From Planctomycetota bacterium (lineage in GTDB: Bacteria > Planctomycetota > Phycisphaerae > SM23-33), in the NCBI GenBank assembly GCA_030635145.1, contig DAOVZK010000010.1:1-56924 (forward strand): a DNA stretch of 56,924 nucleotides, written 5' to 3'. The notes under the pieces were generated by a model. That model saw only the letters and a program-made list of their open reading frames with translations, was not told the DNA's origin and did no database searches. Below, in pieces: positions 38,837 to 48,021 of the stretch. Each line of letters starts with the position of its first letter. Positions within the stretch are counted from its first letter, which is position 1. A program made the position numbers and the translations under genes.

Positions 38837-40051
38837 ATGAGTCGTTCGAAACCCAAAGCAGCTACCAAGCGTGCCAGAACCCGCTACAAAAAGCGCAGCC
38901 AGGCGGTGCATTTGCGCATTGCTGTTGGGGGCTGGGTGTATGTGCTGCTGAGCATTTTCGTGGGCATAGCAGCGGTGCGTACCGGTATGCCGCTGATGTT
39001 CATTCTGTTTGGTACGATGATCGGCGGATTGGCGTTTTCGGCGGTGTTGGCCCGTGGAATGCTTATCGGCGTTACCGTGCATCGCGAGCTTTCCCAGAGA
39101 GCATGGCAGCACGAGACGCTTAATTTCGGATACTCGTTGCGCAATTTGCGAAAAACACCGTGCATGGCCCTGACGGTGCAGGAAGTCAAACCACGGGGCA
39201 TCGAAGATTCGTGCGGGTTTTGCGTGTACCTCCCCGGGCGAAGTCTGTTTCGAGCAGGGAGCCGATTAGAAGCGACCCATCGCGGGCGGATTTCGCTCGA
39301 AGCGATTCGTCTTTCGACGCGGTTTCCGTTCGGGCTGATTACCTTTCGGCGAAAGGTTGCGCAGGGCGAGTCGCTGGTAGTCTGGCCGGCCAAGGGCAGG
39401 TTGAATGCAAATTTGCTTCGGCATGGCGCGACGCTGACGACCTCGGCGCAGCCGGGCCGACTGCAGGGCGGGCAGGATGAATTTTTCGGGTTGCGAGATT
39501 ATCGCGCCGGGGACAATCCGCGATGGGTGCATTGGCGCCGCACAGCCGGGCGCGAAACACCCGTCGTGCGCGAAATGTCGCACCCGCTGCCGGAAACCCT
39601 GTTTCTGTGCCTCGATGTGGAATTGCAAACCCACGCCGACCCGCTAGCCATTCCGGATCGCGAGCGTCTTTTGAGCTTTGCCGCCACAATGATCGAAGGT
39701 GCCCTGACGCGGGGTTATCATGTTGGGTTGGCGTTGCAATGCGGCGAGAGTGTGAAAATTATTTCGCCCGGTACGGGCGTCGGTAAGCGAATCGATCTGC
39801 TCGACGCCCTCGCCGACGTGACCAACCACAACACCCTGCCGTTCGACGACGTGCTTGCGAAGGTTCCCCCCAAGTGTCTGATTCATTCACACACCCTGTT
39901 GGTGAGCAATTATCCGGAACGAATGTCGACCAATCATGTGATGAGCTTGACACGGCAGTCGCGGTATCTGGAGGTTCTGGGCCCGGCGACATTGCGACAG
40001 ATTTTTGAGGATCATCCGTCGGTGATGCGGGAGGGCGGCGATGCCTCTTAG
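38837..40051 (+). CDS. DUF58 domain-containing protein
   Basis: A 404-residue protein with a basic N-terminus, two membrane helices (about residues 29-72), a beta-sandwich-like region, and the DUF58 signature EFFGLRDYRAGDNPRWVHWRRTA followed by REM. After this comes a VWA-like core beginning LFLCLDVEL. These proteins are the likely clients of the preceding MoxR ATPase. It overlaps the next gene by 11 bp, so the MoxR-DUF58-transglutaminase set is one operon. The precise function is not established. Confidence 0.9.
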   Translation: MSRSKPKAATKRARTRYKKRSQAVHLRIAVGGWVYVLLSIFVGIAAVRTGMPLMFILFGTMIGGLAFSAVLARGMLIGVTVHRELSQRAWQHETLNFGYSLRNLRKTPCMALTVQEVKPRGIEDSCGFCVYLPGRSLFRAGSRLEATHRGRISLEAIRLSTRFPFGLITFRRKVAQGESLVVWPAKGRLNANLLRHGATLTTSAQPGRLQGGQDEFFGLRDYRAGDNPRWVHWRRTAGRETPVVREMSHPLPETLFLCLDVELQTHADPLAIPDRERLLSFAATMIEGALTRGYHVGLALQCGESVKIISPGTGVGKRIDLLDALADVTNHNTLPFDDVLAKVPPKCLIHSHTLLVSNYPERMSTNHVMSLTRQSRYLEVLGPATLRQIFEDHPSVMREGGDAS

Positions 40052-42341
40052 CAGCTTTACTCCCGCGGAGATAGAACTTACCGAGCGGCGGCGGTTGGAG
40101 CAACCGCTTTTGCTGCTGGTGTGGTTGTCGACGGCGACTTTCAGTTTCGTCGAGGGCAATATGTTCTACGTGCTGAGTTGCACGCTGGCGGTCGGTGTAA
40201 ATTTCATCGCCGTCCGGCGGCACAAAGAGGTGTTCGTCAGTAAGATTCTGGTAAACATTGGCGTGTTGCTGTCGGCGGGCCTTGTGCTGCTGGAATTTCG
40301 CATAGGCGACCAAAGCTCGCTGATTCCGTTCGGGCACTTTATGGTATTGATGCAGCTGTGCAAGCTGTTCGAGAAAAAACGCAACCGCGACTACATGCAG
40401 CTGTTGATGCTGAGCTTCGTGCAAATGATTATTACCGCGATGTTGTCGCTGGAGCTGTGGTTCGCGCTGGTGTTGATGGTCTACCTGGTGCTGCTGAGTT
40501 ACGTGACGATGATTCTCACCATCAAGCGCGGTTTGGACAGGGCGGCGAAGACGAAACTTACGAGCGAGTCGGGCCCGTTGGCACCGAAGCGAGTGGCGTG
40601 GAACGTGATTCGCCGTTGGCCCGGCCGGGCGATATTTAACATGACGTCCAGGGTGCTGATCCCGGCATTGATTGTGGGAATTCTGGCGTTTTTGCTGATC
40701 CCGCGCGTATCCAAAGGGCTGATGCAGATTCTGGGCGACACGGGATTATTCCTTACGCAAGACACCAGTATGAAGCTGGGTGGGGATAAGGATTTGTACG
40801 CTTCGCCACGCCTGATGATGCGCGTGAAAATTTTCCGGAACGACAAACCCACCCCCGCTCCGTGCCCGGAACTAACTTACCTGCGAGGAAATATCCTGGC
40901 ATCCTACGCCGATTCGCAATGGAACTCCGTTTCTCTTAACACACACCCATATGCCTACAACCTGCCTCCACTCGACGCAGCTCTGCGCTCCAAGCTGATA
41001 TATCACGAAATTAAGCCCGTCAGGTTAGCGGCGATGAAACCTGTCGGTCCGTATCCAACCGTTGTAGTAAATGCGGGCGATGCAGATATTGGCGTGTCTG
41101 TTGACGGAAATTTTTCCGTCATCGGACGCTACGACAACGAGGTCAAACAACCATACTCGACCGGTTCTTTCAGCCGACCGCTACAACCAAACCAACGCGA
41201 GTATATGAAGAAGCTGGAGTTTGATCCGCGCCAATTTTGTACCCCTCAACAACAAATAACGCTGCCGCAGGCGGCGGGTAAAAGGATCGACGATCTTGCT
41301 GAAAAGTGGACGAAGGATCTGCTGGAAAAACGCGATGCCAATCCGGACCAGCTCGACGACATCAATCTGAAAATCGCGCGCCGCATCGCACAAAAACTTC
41401 GCGAGTCGTATCCTTATTCGCTGGACTTGAGCGAAAGCGACCCGACGCGCGACGGGGTGGAAGATTTCCTGTTCCACTTGAAGAAAGGACATTGCGAATA
41501 TTTCGCCGCCGCCCTTGGGGTTATGTGCTGCCGGCTTGGCGTGCCCGCCCGGATTGCTACCGGGTTTGTGCTAAACGAGTACGACCCCGACGAACAACAG
41601 TACATGGTGCGTGGAAAAGATGCTCACGCGTGGTGCGAAATTTACCATCCTCAAAAAGGCTGGGTGCTGGTCGACCCGACACCGGGCAACGATCGAATCG
41701 AGTCGATGAAGGAAAATTGGTGGGATAAAGTCAAAAACTTCTGGGCGAAGATGCAATTCATGTGGGCAACCAAGGTTGTCAGCTACGATTCCGACACGCA
41801 GCGGGACATCGGGGATCAGACGGCTAAACAATGCTTTGCCATCTGGAGTGAGTTTCTGGGTTTTTGCCGGAACATTTGGGACAGCTTCCTGAAGCTGCTG
41901 ATGGAAGGTGTTGTTGACCAGGCGTTGCTGGATTTCTTCTGGTGGTTCAGCGTGTGTGCGGGAATGGCAGCTATATGGTTGCTGGTGCGACGAATGCACC
42001 GTGTACGCAAAATGCAAAGCGACCCGGCATATATCGCGTCGTTGCGAAAATTACCCTCGCTGCAAAAACTGCTGATAACCATGGGTCGATCCGGTTACCC
42101 GAAATCGAAAATGCAAACCTTGCGCGAATATATGACTGCGGCGGCGGAAAAATTTTCGCTCCCCGCCGATATTTTAGAAAAGATATGCGATTTACAAAAT
42201 CGGTGGCGATGGGGTTCTAAATCGCCTACCCACGCAGAGCTCCAAGAAGTTCAGGAACACTGTAAATTCCTGAGCGAACAACTTAAAGGTATCTCAAAAC
42301 ATTCAACGATCTATAACGCCGCCTCCCGCGATGGTCACTAA
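40041..42341 (+). CDS. TgpA-like membrane transglutaminase
   Basis: A 766-residue protein. The N-terminal part holds several membrane helices (to about residue 230, DUF3488-like). A periplasmic region contains the transglutaminase core: catalytic Cys in KKGHCEYFAAALGVMCCRLGVP, His in KDAHAWCEIYHPQKGW and Asp in VLVDPTPG. One further helix (about residue 635-655) is followed by a cytoplasmic tail like the DUF4129 region. It follows the MoxR and DUF58 genes. The TgpA family is essential in Pseudomonas and thought to act on the envelope. Confidence 0.9.
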   Translation: MPLSSFTPAEIELTERRRLEQPLLLLVWLSTATFSFVEGNMFYVLSCTLAVGVNFIAVRRHKEVFVSKILVNIGVLLSAGLVLLEFRIGDQSSLIPFGHFMVLMQLCKLFEKKRNRDYMQLLMLSFVQMIITAMLSLELWFALVLMVYLVLLSYVTMILTIKRGLDRAAKTKLTSESGPLAPKRVAWNVIRRWPGRAIFNMTSRVLIPALIVGILAFLLIPRVSKGLMQILGDTGLFLTQDTSMKLGGDKDLYASPRLMMRVKIFRNDKPTPAPCPELTYLRGNILASYADSQWNSVSLNTHPYAYNLPPLDAALRSKLIYHEIKPVRLAAMKPVGPYPTVVVNAGDADIGVSVDGNFSVIGRYDNEVKQPYSTGSFSRPLQPNQREYMKKLEFDPRQFCTPQQQITLPQAAGKRIDDLAEKWTKDLLEKRDANPDQLDDINLKIARRIAQKLRESYPYSLDLSESDPTRDGVEDFLFHLKKGHCEYFAAALGVMCCRLGVPARIATGFVLNEYDPDEQQYMVRGKDAHAWCEIYHPQKGWVLVDPTPGNDRIESMKENWWDKVKNFWAKMQFMWATKVVSYDSDTQRDIGDQTAKQCFAIWSEFLGFCRNIWDSFLKLLMEGVVDQALLDFFWWFSVCAGMAAIWLLVRRMHRVRKMQSDPAYIASLRKLPSLQKLLITMGRSGYPKSKMQTLREYMTAAAEKFSLPADILEKICDLQNRWRWGSKSPTHAELQEVQEHCKFLSEQLKGISKHSTIYNAASRDGH

Positions 42342-42377
42342 ACGCTTGATGTTAAGGCGGTTTGCGTAGTAAATATA

Positions 42378-42529
42378 TTGTATAGGAATTTGTATTTGTT
42401 GCCCCCGCGTTGAAGTAGGGGCGATAAAGTTCGTCCGAAGGACGTTAATTAAATTGTATAGGAATTTGTATTTGTTGCCCCCGCGTTGAAGTAGGGGCGA
42501 TAAAGTTTGTCCGAAGGACGTTAATTAAA
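42378..42529 (+). repeat. 76-bp tandem duplication upstream of the YchF-like gene
   Basis: Two adjacent copies (42378-42453 and 42454-42529) differ at a single position. Each holds GCCCCC...GGGGC and the hairpin GTCCGAAGGAC. The copies fill most of the 233-bp spacer before the start at 42575, so they may duplicate a promoter or leader element. Confidence 0.9.
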
Positions 42530-42574
42530 GAATTAAAATTCATCCTCAAAAGGGTGAACGAAAGGTATAAACGT

Positions 42575-43642
42575 ATGCGAATTTGTTTTGTCGGTCCGCC
42601 TCAATCCGGGAAAAGTACTTTGTTTTCAGCTGTCGTTACCGCCAGCGGGTCCAGCGTGGATGTTTCCCGCAGCGATCAGTCCCACATGGGCGTCGTTAAA
42701 GTTCCCGACGAGCGGTTGGGGTGGCTGTCGGAATTCTTTAACCCGAAAAAAACCACACCCGCCGAACTCGAAATTATCGACCTGCCCGGATTTGATCTTT
42801 CCGGCGAGGCTGGGCGCTCGCGATCCAAGGCGCACTGGACGGCGATGCGGCAGTCCGATTGCCTTGTACTGGTCGTGCGAGATTTTCCCGACGATTCCGT
42901 CGCGGCGTATCGCAGTCGCATCGACGCGCTCGCCGACGTACAGGAACTTCTCATCGAACTGCTGTTTGCCGACCTCGAACAGGTCACCGCGCGAGTGGAG
43001 AAGCTCGAAGTGTCGGTCAAAAAACCGACTCCAAAACGTGACGAGCAGCTGCGCGAGCTGGAGCTTATGAAAAAGCTTCTTGACGCGCTGGAAAACGAAA
43101 AGCTACTCAACGAAGTAATCGCTTCAGACTCCGACGCCAAGCTGGTTCGCAGCTTCGGATTTTTGTCGCAGAAACCCGTGTTGATCGTTTGCAACACAAG
43201 CGAAGACAAGCTTTCGTCGACGCCGGAAACCATTGAAGACGTTCCGGTTTTGGGATTATGTGCGCAGATTGAGGAAGAAATCGCACAGCTGGACCCGAGC
43301 GAGCGTGGTGAGTTTCTCGCGGACATGAATATCGACGCGTCGGCTTCGGATAGGCTGGTGCGGGCGTGCTATGATCGTATGAATCTCATCAGCTTCCTGA
43401 CCGTCGGTGACGACGAGTGCCGCGCCTGGACCATCCCCGCCAACACCCCCGCCGTAGACGCCGCCGGTAAAATTCACTCCGATATCGCACGTGGATTCAT
43501 CCGGGCAGAAACCGTCGCCTACGACGATTTTCACACCGCAGGCGACATGAAGCAGGCAAAGGCAAACGGAACCGTTCGGCTGGAAGGCAAAACCTACGCG
43601 GTGCAGGATGGCGACATAATCAACTTCCGCTTCAACGTATAG
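42575..43642 (+). CDS. divergent YchF/OLA1-like NTPase
   Basis: A 355-residue P-loop NTPase. The N-terminal GTPase-type domain begins MRICFVGPPQSGKSTLF (G1), with a switch region SHMGVVKVPDERLGWLSEFF and G3 ELEIIDLPGF. A helical insert (about residues 130-190) is coiled-coil-like. The C-terminal TGS-like domain has the YchF/DUF933 signature RAWTIPANTPAVDAAGKIHS...RGFIRAETVAYDDF and ends VQDGDIINFRFNV. The N-terminal half departs from canonical YchF (GPPQSGKST instead of GxxNVGKST, NTSED instead of NxxE), so it may be a paralogue. The start has AAAGG 8 nt upstream. Confidence 0.85.
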   Translation: MRICFVGPPQSGKSTLFSAVVTASGSSVDVSRSDQSHMGVVKVPDERLGWLSEFFNPKKTTPAELEIIDLPGFDLSGEAGRSRSKAHWTAMRQSDCLVLVVRDFPDDSVAAYRSRIDALADVQELLIELLFADLEQVTARVEKLEVSVKKPTPKRDEQLRELELMKKLLDALENEKLLNEVIASDSDAKLVRSFGFLSQKPVLIVCNTSEDKLSSTPETIEDVPVLGLCAQIEEEIAQLDPSERGEFLADMNIDASASDRLVRACYDRMNLISFLTVGDDECRAWTIPANTPAVDAAGKIHSDIARGFIRAETVAYDDFHTAGDMKQAKANGTVRLEGKTYAVQDGDIINFRFNV

Positions 43643-43744
43643 TTTGGATTAGACGGCGGGGCCGACGCCTCGCCAACAGGACACAACATAGAGACGACAA
43701 AACAACCCGAGGTCAAACCGCGCCGATCGCGTCGATGGTGGCAG

Positions 43745-46700
43745 GTGCTGGTGCGCGTTGCGGTCGTTCTCACGCTGATTTTGGTGCTGGGGTACATCAC
43801 TATTCCGTGGTGGGCACCGACGGGCGTGATCAAAAATATGCTCATCGCCGACTTCGAAGAGCAGATGGGTGTCGATGTCGAAATTCGCGACGTGTCGCTC
43901 AGCTGGTCGCAGGGCGTCGTTATCAACGGGTTGGTGTTCCATGCCCCGGAAGGTTTCGGCGACGAGGCGATGCTGACTATCGACGAAATCAACTGCGATT
44001 TGTCGCCGCTGGGTTTTTTGCTTAACCGCCGCCTGGACTGGATGGAAATTCGCAACCTGCACCTTCGCATACGAACCAACTCCAACGGGGCGCTTAATAT
44101 CGGTGCCTTCGCGAAGATTAAACCCGACATCGATATCAGCCGAACCCTGCTGCAAGAGTCTACGGTTTCGATTATTATCCCGGGCGAGTTTGACTCGCCG
44201 CTGGTTTTTGCGGTTCACGATTTGCAATGGACGCGCACCGATGACGAGATGATCGGCGAAATTTTCATGACGGGTGGTTTGCAGCAACGCGACAGCATCG
44301 CGAGCGTGAACCTTTGCATTTCGACGCGTCACGAATCGCCCGGAAAAAGCACCACCGCCGAGTTTCGTTTCGCGAATCTAAACCTCGCCGAATTTGCCCC
44401 GCTGCAATCGCTCGTGGACGAGCTACCGCTGCGTGAAGTTCAGGGACTCTGCAGTGGGGATCTGTCCTGCAGTATCGATACCAATTTCGAGATCGATCAC
44501 GTGGCGCTGCAACTTACCGCCCGCGGTCTCAGCGTGCAACCGGTCGGCGACGTTACACTACCCGTCATCGACGACGCCGGATTGAAACTCACCGCGACGC
44601 TTGATTCGTACAATCGCTGCCTGAAAATTTCGTCGTTGCGGGTTCGTTTACCGGGCATTGACATTACCGGACAAGCCAGCGTGCACAGCGACATTCTCAC
44701 TGGCGACCTAGAGGCCGTCGACTCCCTCGACCTTACAGGCGTGATTCGGCCCGAGCGAATTTTGGCGATCGTCACTGGCCGAACGCAACTTCTGGGCGAC
44801 CTGTCCGTCACCGGGCCTGTGCGAGTAGACCTCAACACGAAATTCGACGACGATGCATTCGGGATCGAGCTGAAACTCGACGCTGCCGCGATGGAAATTC
44901 GCAACACTACTCGCCTCATCAAACCCACCGGCCAGCAGATGCGATTGGATCTTGACGGGGCGGTGCAACTAGGCGCGCAGCTGCGAGTAGACATTCAGCA
45001 TTGCACGCTGCTGATGGGTAAAAACGTTATCACCGGCCAGGCCGTTTGGACTGCACCGGCCGAACCGCTCGATCCCGAAACCACGATCGTACAGCAAGTC
45101 ATGGACGTTATGTCGCATTTGCAGGCGCGCGGTAAAATCGAGATTTCCGATCTTGGCTCGTTGCCGGTGTCGCGCGACGAAAATGCCTCACGCCCGCGAC
45201 TGGACGGCCGCATCAGTGGTGCGTGGTCGTTCGAAAACGGCGCGGGTAAGCTACCGCGATTCGATTTGAGTTTGCGTGCCGGTACCGAAACTCAGCTCGC
45301 CGTGACCGATTCGTTCCGCAAACCCGCGGGTGAACAATTCACGCTCGACGCCGGGGTTACGCTCGACGCAAAAACCGCAACGCTTACCAATATGCTGTTC
45401 GACCTGAACCTCGCCGGTGGGCGAATCGGTATCGAAAACGCTTCGCTGCAATTCGTTGCCCCCAACGACCCCGCCAAGCCCGACGAGATACGTTTGCGGG
45501 GCAAGTTCAACATCACCAAGCTGGACAAGTTGTTGGCGTGCTGTCCGGTGAAGGTCAAAACCGCACTGCAGGCAGACGGCGACATCGGCGGAGTTTTTAC
45601 GGGGTTCTATTCTCGCGTCACAACGCGAATGACATTGGAGGCAAATCTCAGCAATGTAGCTGTCAGCGAAAATGATTACTTCGTCAAACCAGCCGGTGAC
45701 AATTTGATACTGAACTTGGGTGCCTTTAGCGTCGCATCAAAGACGGACGAACTTATTGTGAATCTGGCGATGGACACGGCGTCGTTACGGGTAGATCTGC
45801 AACGCTCTCAGAATCAAAACGCTATCAAGATCGCCGCCAACTTCGATGACTTTCACAGGGTTGCGAAGTCCAGCGGGTTTGTTCGCCGACAGCTGCGGGG
45901 GGGCGACCTGCAAGGAAACGGTCAGATCGATCTCAATGCGACGTTCGACACAAACATGAATCCGAACGAATTGTATTTCCGACTAAACTCCCCGGACCTG
46001 ACATTTATTCCCGCCGGTGACGAAGCTGCATTTGTTATTCAGCACAAACCCGTCTTGTTGCTGGGGGTAAATAAGTTCGAGTCGCGGGGCTGCGATGCGG
46101 TATGGCTGAAAAACGGACGATGCGATGTGCGGCTTGGGAAAAGCAAGGGCCAAATCACCTACGCCAACCTGCTGCTGAACCCGGAGTTAATCGCTGCGCT
46201 GGATGGCGATAGACTCACCCTTCCGCTGGGCGGTACGGAAAAACTCAGCGGCACTATTACGGGTCAACTCAACGCCGCCGAACTTCTTGGCGACATTCTC
46301 GGTCCGCTGACGCAGATTACTCGCGAACACAAACTGCGCGGAACGATTGGAATTTCGGGCACGTTCGGCCCTGGCGCCGACGGTGAGGTTTTGCTGCAAT
46401 GCGAAATTCCCACAAGTGTCACGCTCGCGAACTTCAACGGTTACAGCATACCGGCCGGTGCGTCGCCGCATCTGGATTTTACGCTGACGGCACCGCGTGA
46501 TGCGTCGGAGTTGCAGCTTCGCGAATTTTCGCTGAACATGGGCGACGTTCGTGTTGAGCTTAGCGGCAAGGCGGCCCCTGTTTTCGCCCCCGATGGTACG
46601 CTGCAGTCGATAGCACCGTCAGAGTTCCACGCTGCGATTTCCGCCGACGCCAAATTGCTCGCCAAAATGATTCATGAACTCCGCAACGCCGAAATGGCCG

Positions 46701-48007
46701 GTGGTTTGTTTCTCGATATGCAATGGAAGTCGCAAACTCCCACTACCGGGTCTGCCACCAACACTACGTTTTTCGCCAACGACTTCCGCGGAAAGTTTCG
46801 CGATAAGCAGGTGCGGTTAGACGGTGAATTGTTCGCAAAAAACGTCCGCTTTAAGGATGACGAGTTTGTCGGACTGGATCGCCTGATGACGAAACAGTTG
46901 GAGTTCCAAGTGGGTGACAATCACGGATGGATCATCGCCGACATCGACAACATTTTTGCCGATTACAAACCCGACACCCCCGCGCCCAAAGGCAAAGCTG
47001 TCGTCCTGCTGGAATATCTCGACGACAAGGATATCGCCGACTGGTTAAGCACCACCGACAACCCCTCGGTGCCGCCAATTTCGCCCGCCGCGCCGAAAAA
47101 GAAACTCGAGGATCGCGCGGTGGATATAATCGCACAACTGCGCAACGTTTTGCAGTCGGCCGAGCTTCGTACGAATGTCTACGCCAAACGGCTTCGCACT
47201 TTCGACCCGACTTTAAACGAGCATTACGATGTCGACATGCTCGATCTCGAGTTTACCGCCACCGACGGAAATTTGCGAATCGATTACATCGCCGGGCTGT
47301 ACGGCGGCACTGTGCAAGCTTCGATGACCACACAAATTCGCGACGTGATTCCGCAGGTCGCCTCGAAGACTGAAATGCTGGAGGTTGCTGCAACCCCGGA
47401 AATTCGGCCGCAAATTTCGCGCATCTTTCCGGGCAATACCGTTACCGGAATGTTCTCACGATGGGAAACAGTCAGGTATCCGCTGGCCGAAATGGTGTGC
47501 AACACGCTGGATAAAAGTTTTCCGCTGACGCCTGAGGGCGAAACAAAGCTCATTGCCATTGAGGGCATTGTTATCGGGCGGGCGGCACCGAAGTTCGTGA
47601 CGAAAATTTTCCCCGGACTGAACCTCTCCGAGTACAAGTACGATAAAATGACCAGCTTCGGGCAGCTTAAGGGCGACGGGTCGGCCGAAAACGAAACGAT
47701 TTTCTCCGGGCTGTACGATCTTTATATGGATGGCGTGACGGACAAAGAGAATCGCATCAAATATACGATCGGGTTGGTGATGCTGGGCACCTCCGTCCCG
47801 GCCGAGTGGCATCACGACTGGAAACAGGGCCGCTTTCCGCTGCTGAACGTCAGCGGGCAAATTCGTGACGGGCAACTCGTCGACGACACCGTTGCCTATC
47901 CCTGGCCGACCGAAACTTTCTATGAAATGTGCGTGCGATATAATATCGTCTACATGGCGTGGATAAATGCCCAAAAGAACAAAGAAGCCACAATGGCGAA
48001 CAACTGA
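43745..48007 (+). CDS. giant AsmA/TamB-like envelope protein
   Basis: A protein of about 1,420 residues. An N-terminal membrane helix (VRVAVVLTLILVLGYITIPWW) anchors a long periplasmic chain of repeated beta-strand segments such as MEIRNLHLRIRTNSNGALNIG and LRLRGKFNITKLDKLLACCP-like stretches. This matches AsmA-type proteins that bridge inner and outer membranes for phospholipid transport. It starts 103 bp after the YchF-like stop, in the same frame. Coding appearance continues upstream of the GTG at 43745 (KPRRSRRWWQ) with no ATG. The true start may be a rare codon near 43691. The next two genes suggest an envelope-lipid operon. Confidence 0.8.
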   Translation: MLVRVAVVLTLILVLGYITIPWWAPTGVIKNMLIADFEEQMGVDVEIRDVSLSWSQGVVINGLVFHAPEGFGDEAMLTIDEINCDLSPLGFLLNRRLDWMEIRNLHLRIRTNSNGALNIGAFAKIKPDIDISRTLLQESTVSIIIPGEFDSPLVFAVHDLQWTRTDDEMIGEIFMTGGLQQRDSIASVNLCISTRHESPGKSTTAEFRFANLNLAEFAPLQSLVDELPLREVQGLCSGDLSCSIDTNFEIDHVALQLTARGLSVQPVGDVTLPVIDDAGLKLTATLDSYNRCLKISSLRVRLPGIDITGQASVHSDILTGDLEAVDSLDLTGVIRPERILAIVTGRTQLLGDLSVTGPVRVDLNTKFDDDAFGIELKLDAAAMEIRNTTRLIKPTGQQMRLDLDGAVQLGAQLRVDIQHCTLLMGKNVITGQAVWTAPAEPLDPETTIVQQVMDVMSHLQARGKIEISDLGSLPVSRDENASRPRLDGRISGAWSFENGAGKLPRFDLSLRAGTETQLAVTDSFRKPAGEQFTLDAGVTLDAKTATLTNMLFDLNLAGGRIGIENASLQFVAPNDPAKPDEIRLRGKFNITKLDKLLACCPVKVKTALQADGDIGGVFTGFYSRVTTRMTLEANLSNVAVSENDYFVKPAGDNLILNLGAFSVASKTDELIVNLAMDTASLRVDLQRSQNQNAIKIAANFDDFHRVAKSSGFVRRQLRGGDLQGNGQIDLNATFDTNMNPNELYFRLNSPDLTFIPAGDEAAFVIQHKPVLLLGVNKFESRGCDAVWLKNGRCDVRLGKSKGQITYANLLLNPELIAALDGDRLTLPLGGTEKLSGTITGQLNAAELLGDILGPLTQITREHKLRGTIGISGTFGPGADGEVLLQCEIPTSVTLANFNGYSIPAGASPHLDFTLTAPRDASELQLREFSLNMGDVRVELSGKAAPVFAPDGTLQSIAPSEFHAAISADAKLLAKMIHELRNAEMAGGLFLDMQWKSQTPTTGSATNTTFFANDFRGKFRDKQVRLDGELFAKNVRFKDDEFVGLDRLMTKQLEFQVGDNHGWIIADIDNIFADYKPDTPAPKGKAVVLLEYLDDKDIADWLSTTDNPSVPPISPAAPKKKLEDRAVDIIAQLRNVLQSAELRTNVYAKRLRTFDPTLNEHYDVDMLDLEFTATDGNLRIDYIAGLYGGTVQASMTTQIRDVIPQVASKTEMLEVAATPEIRPQISRIFPGNTVTGMFSRWETVRYPLAEMVCNTLDKSFPLTPEGETKLIAIEGIVIGRAAPKFVTKIFPGLNLSEYKYDKMTSFGQLKGDGSAENETIFSGLYDLYMDGVTDKENRIKYTIGLVMLGTSVPAEWHHDWKQGRFPLLNVSGQIRDGQLVDDTVAYPWPTETFYEMCVRYNIVYMAWINAQKNKEATMANN

Positions 48008-48021
48008 AAACTAAAAAAATA

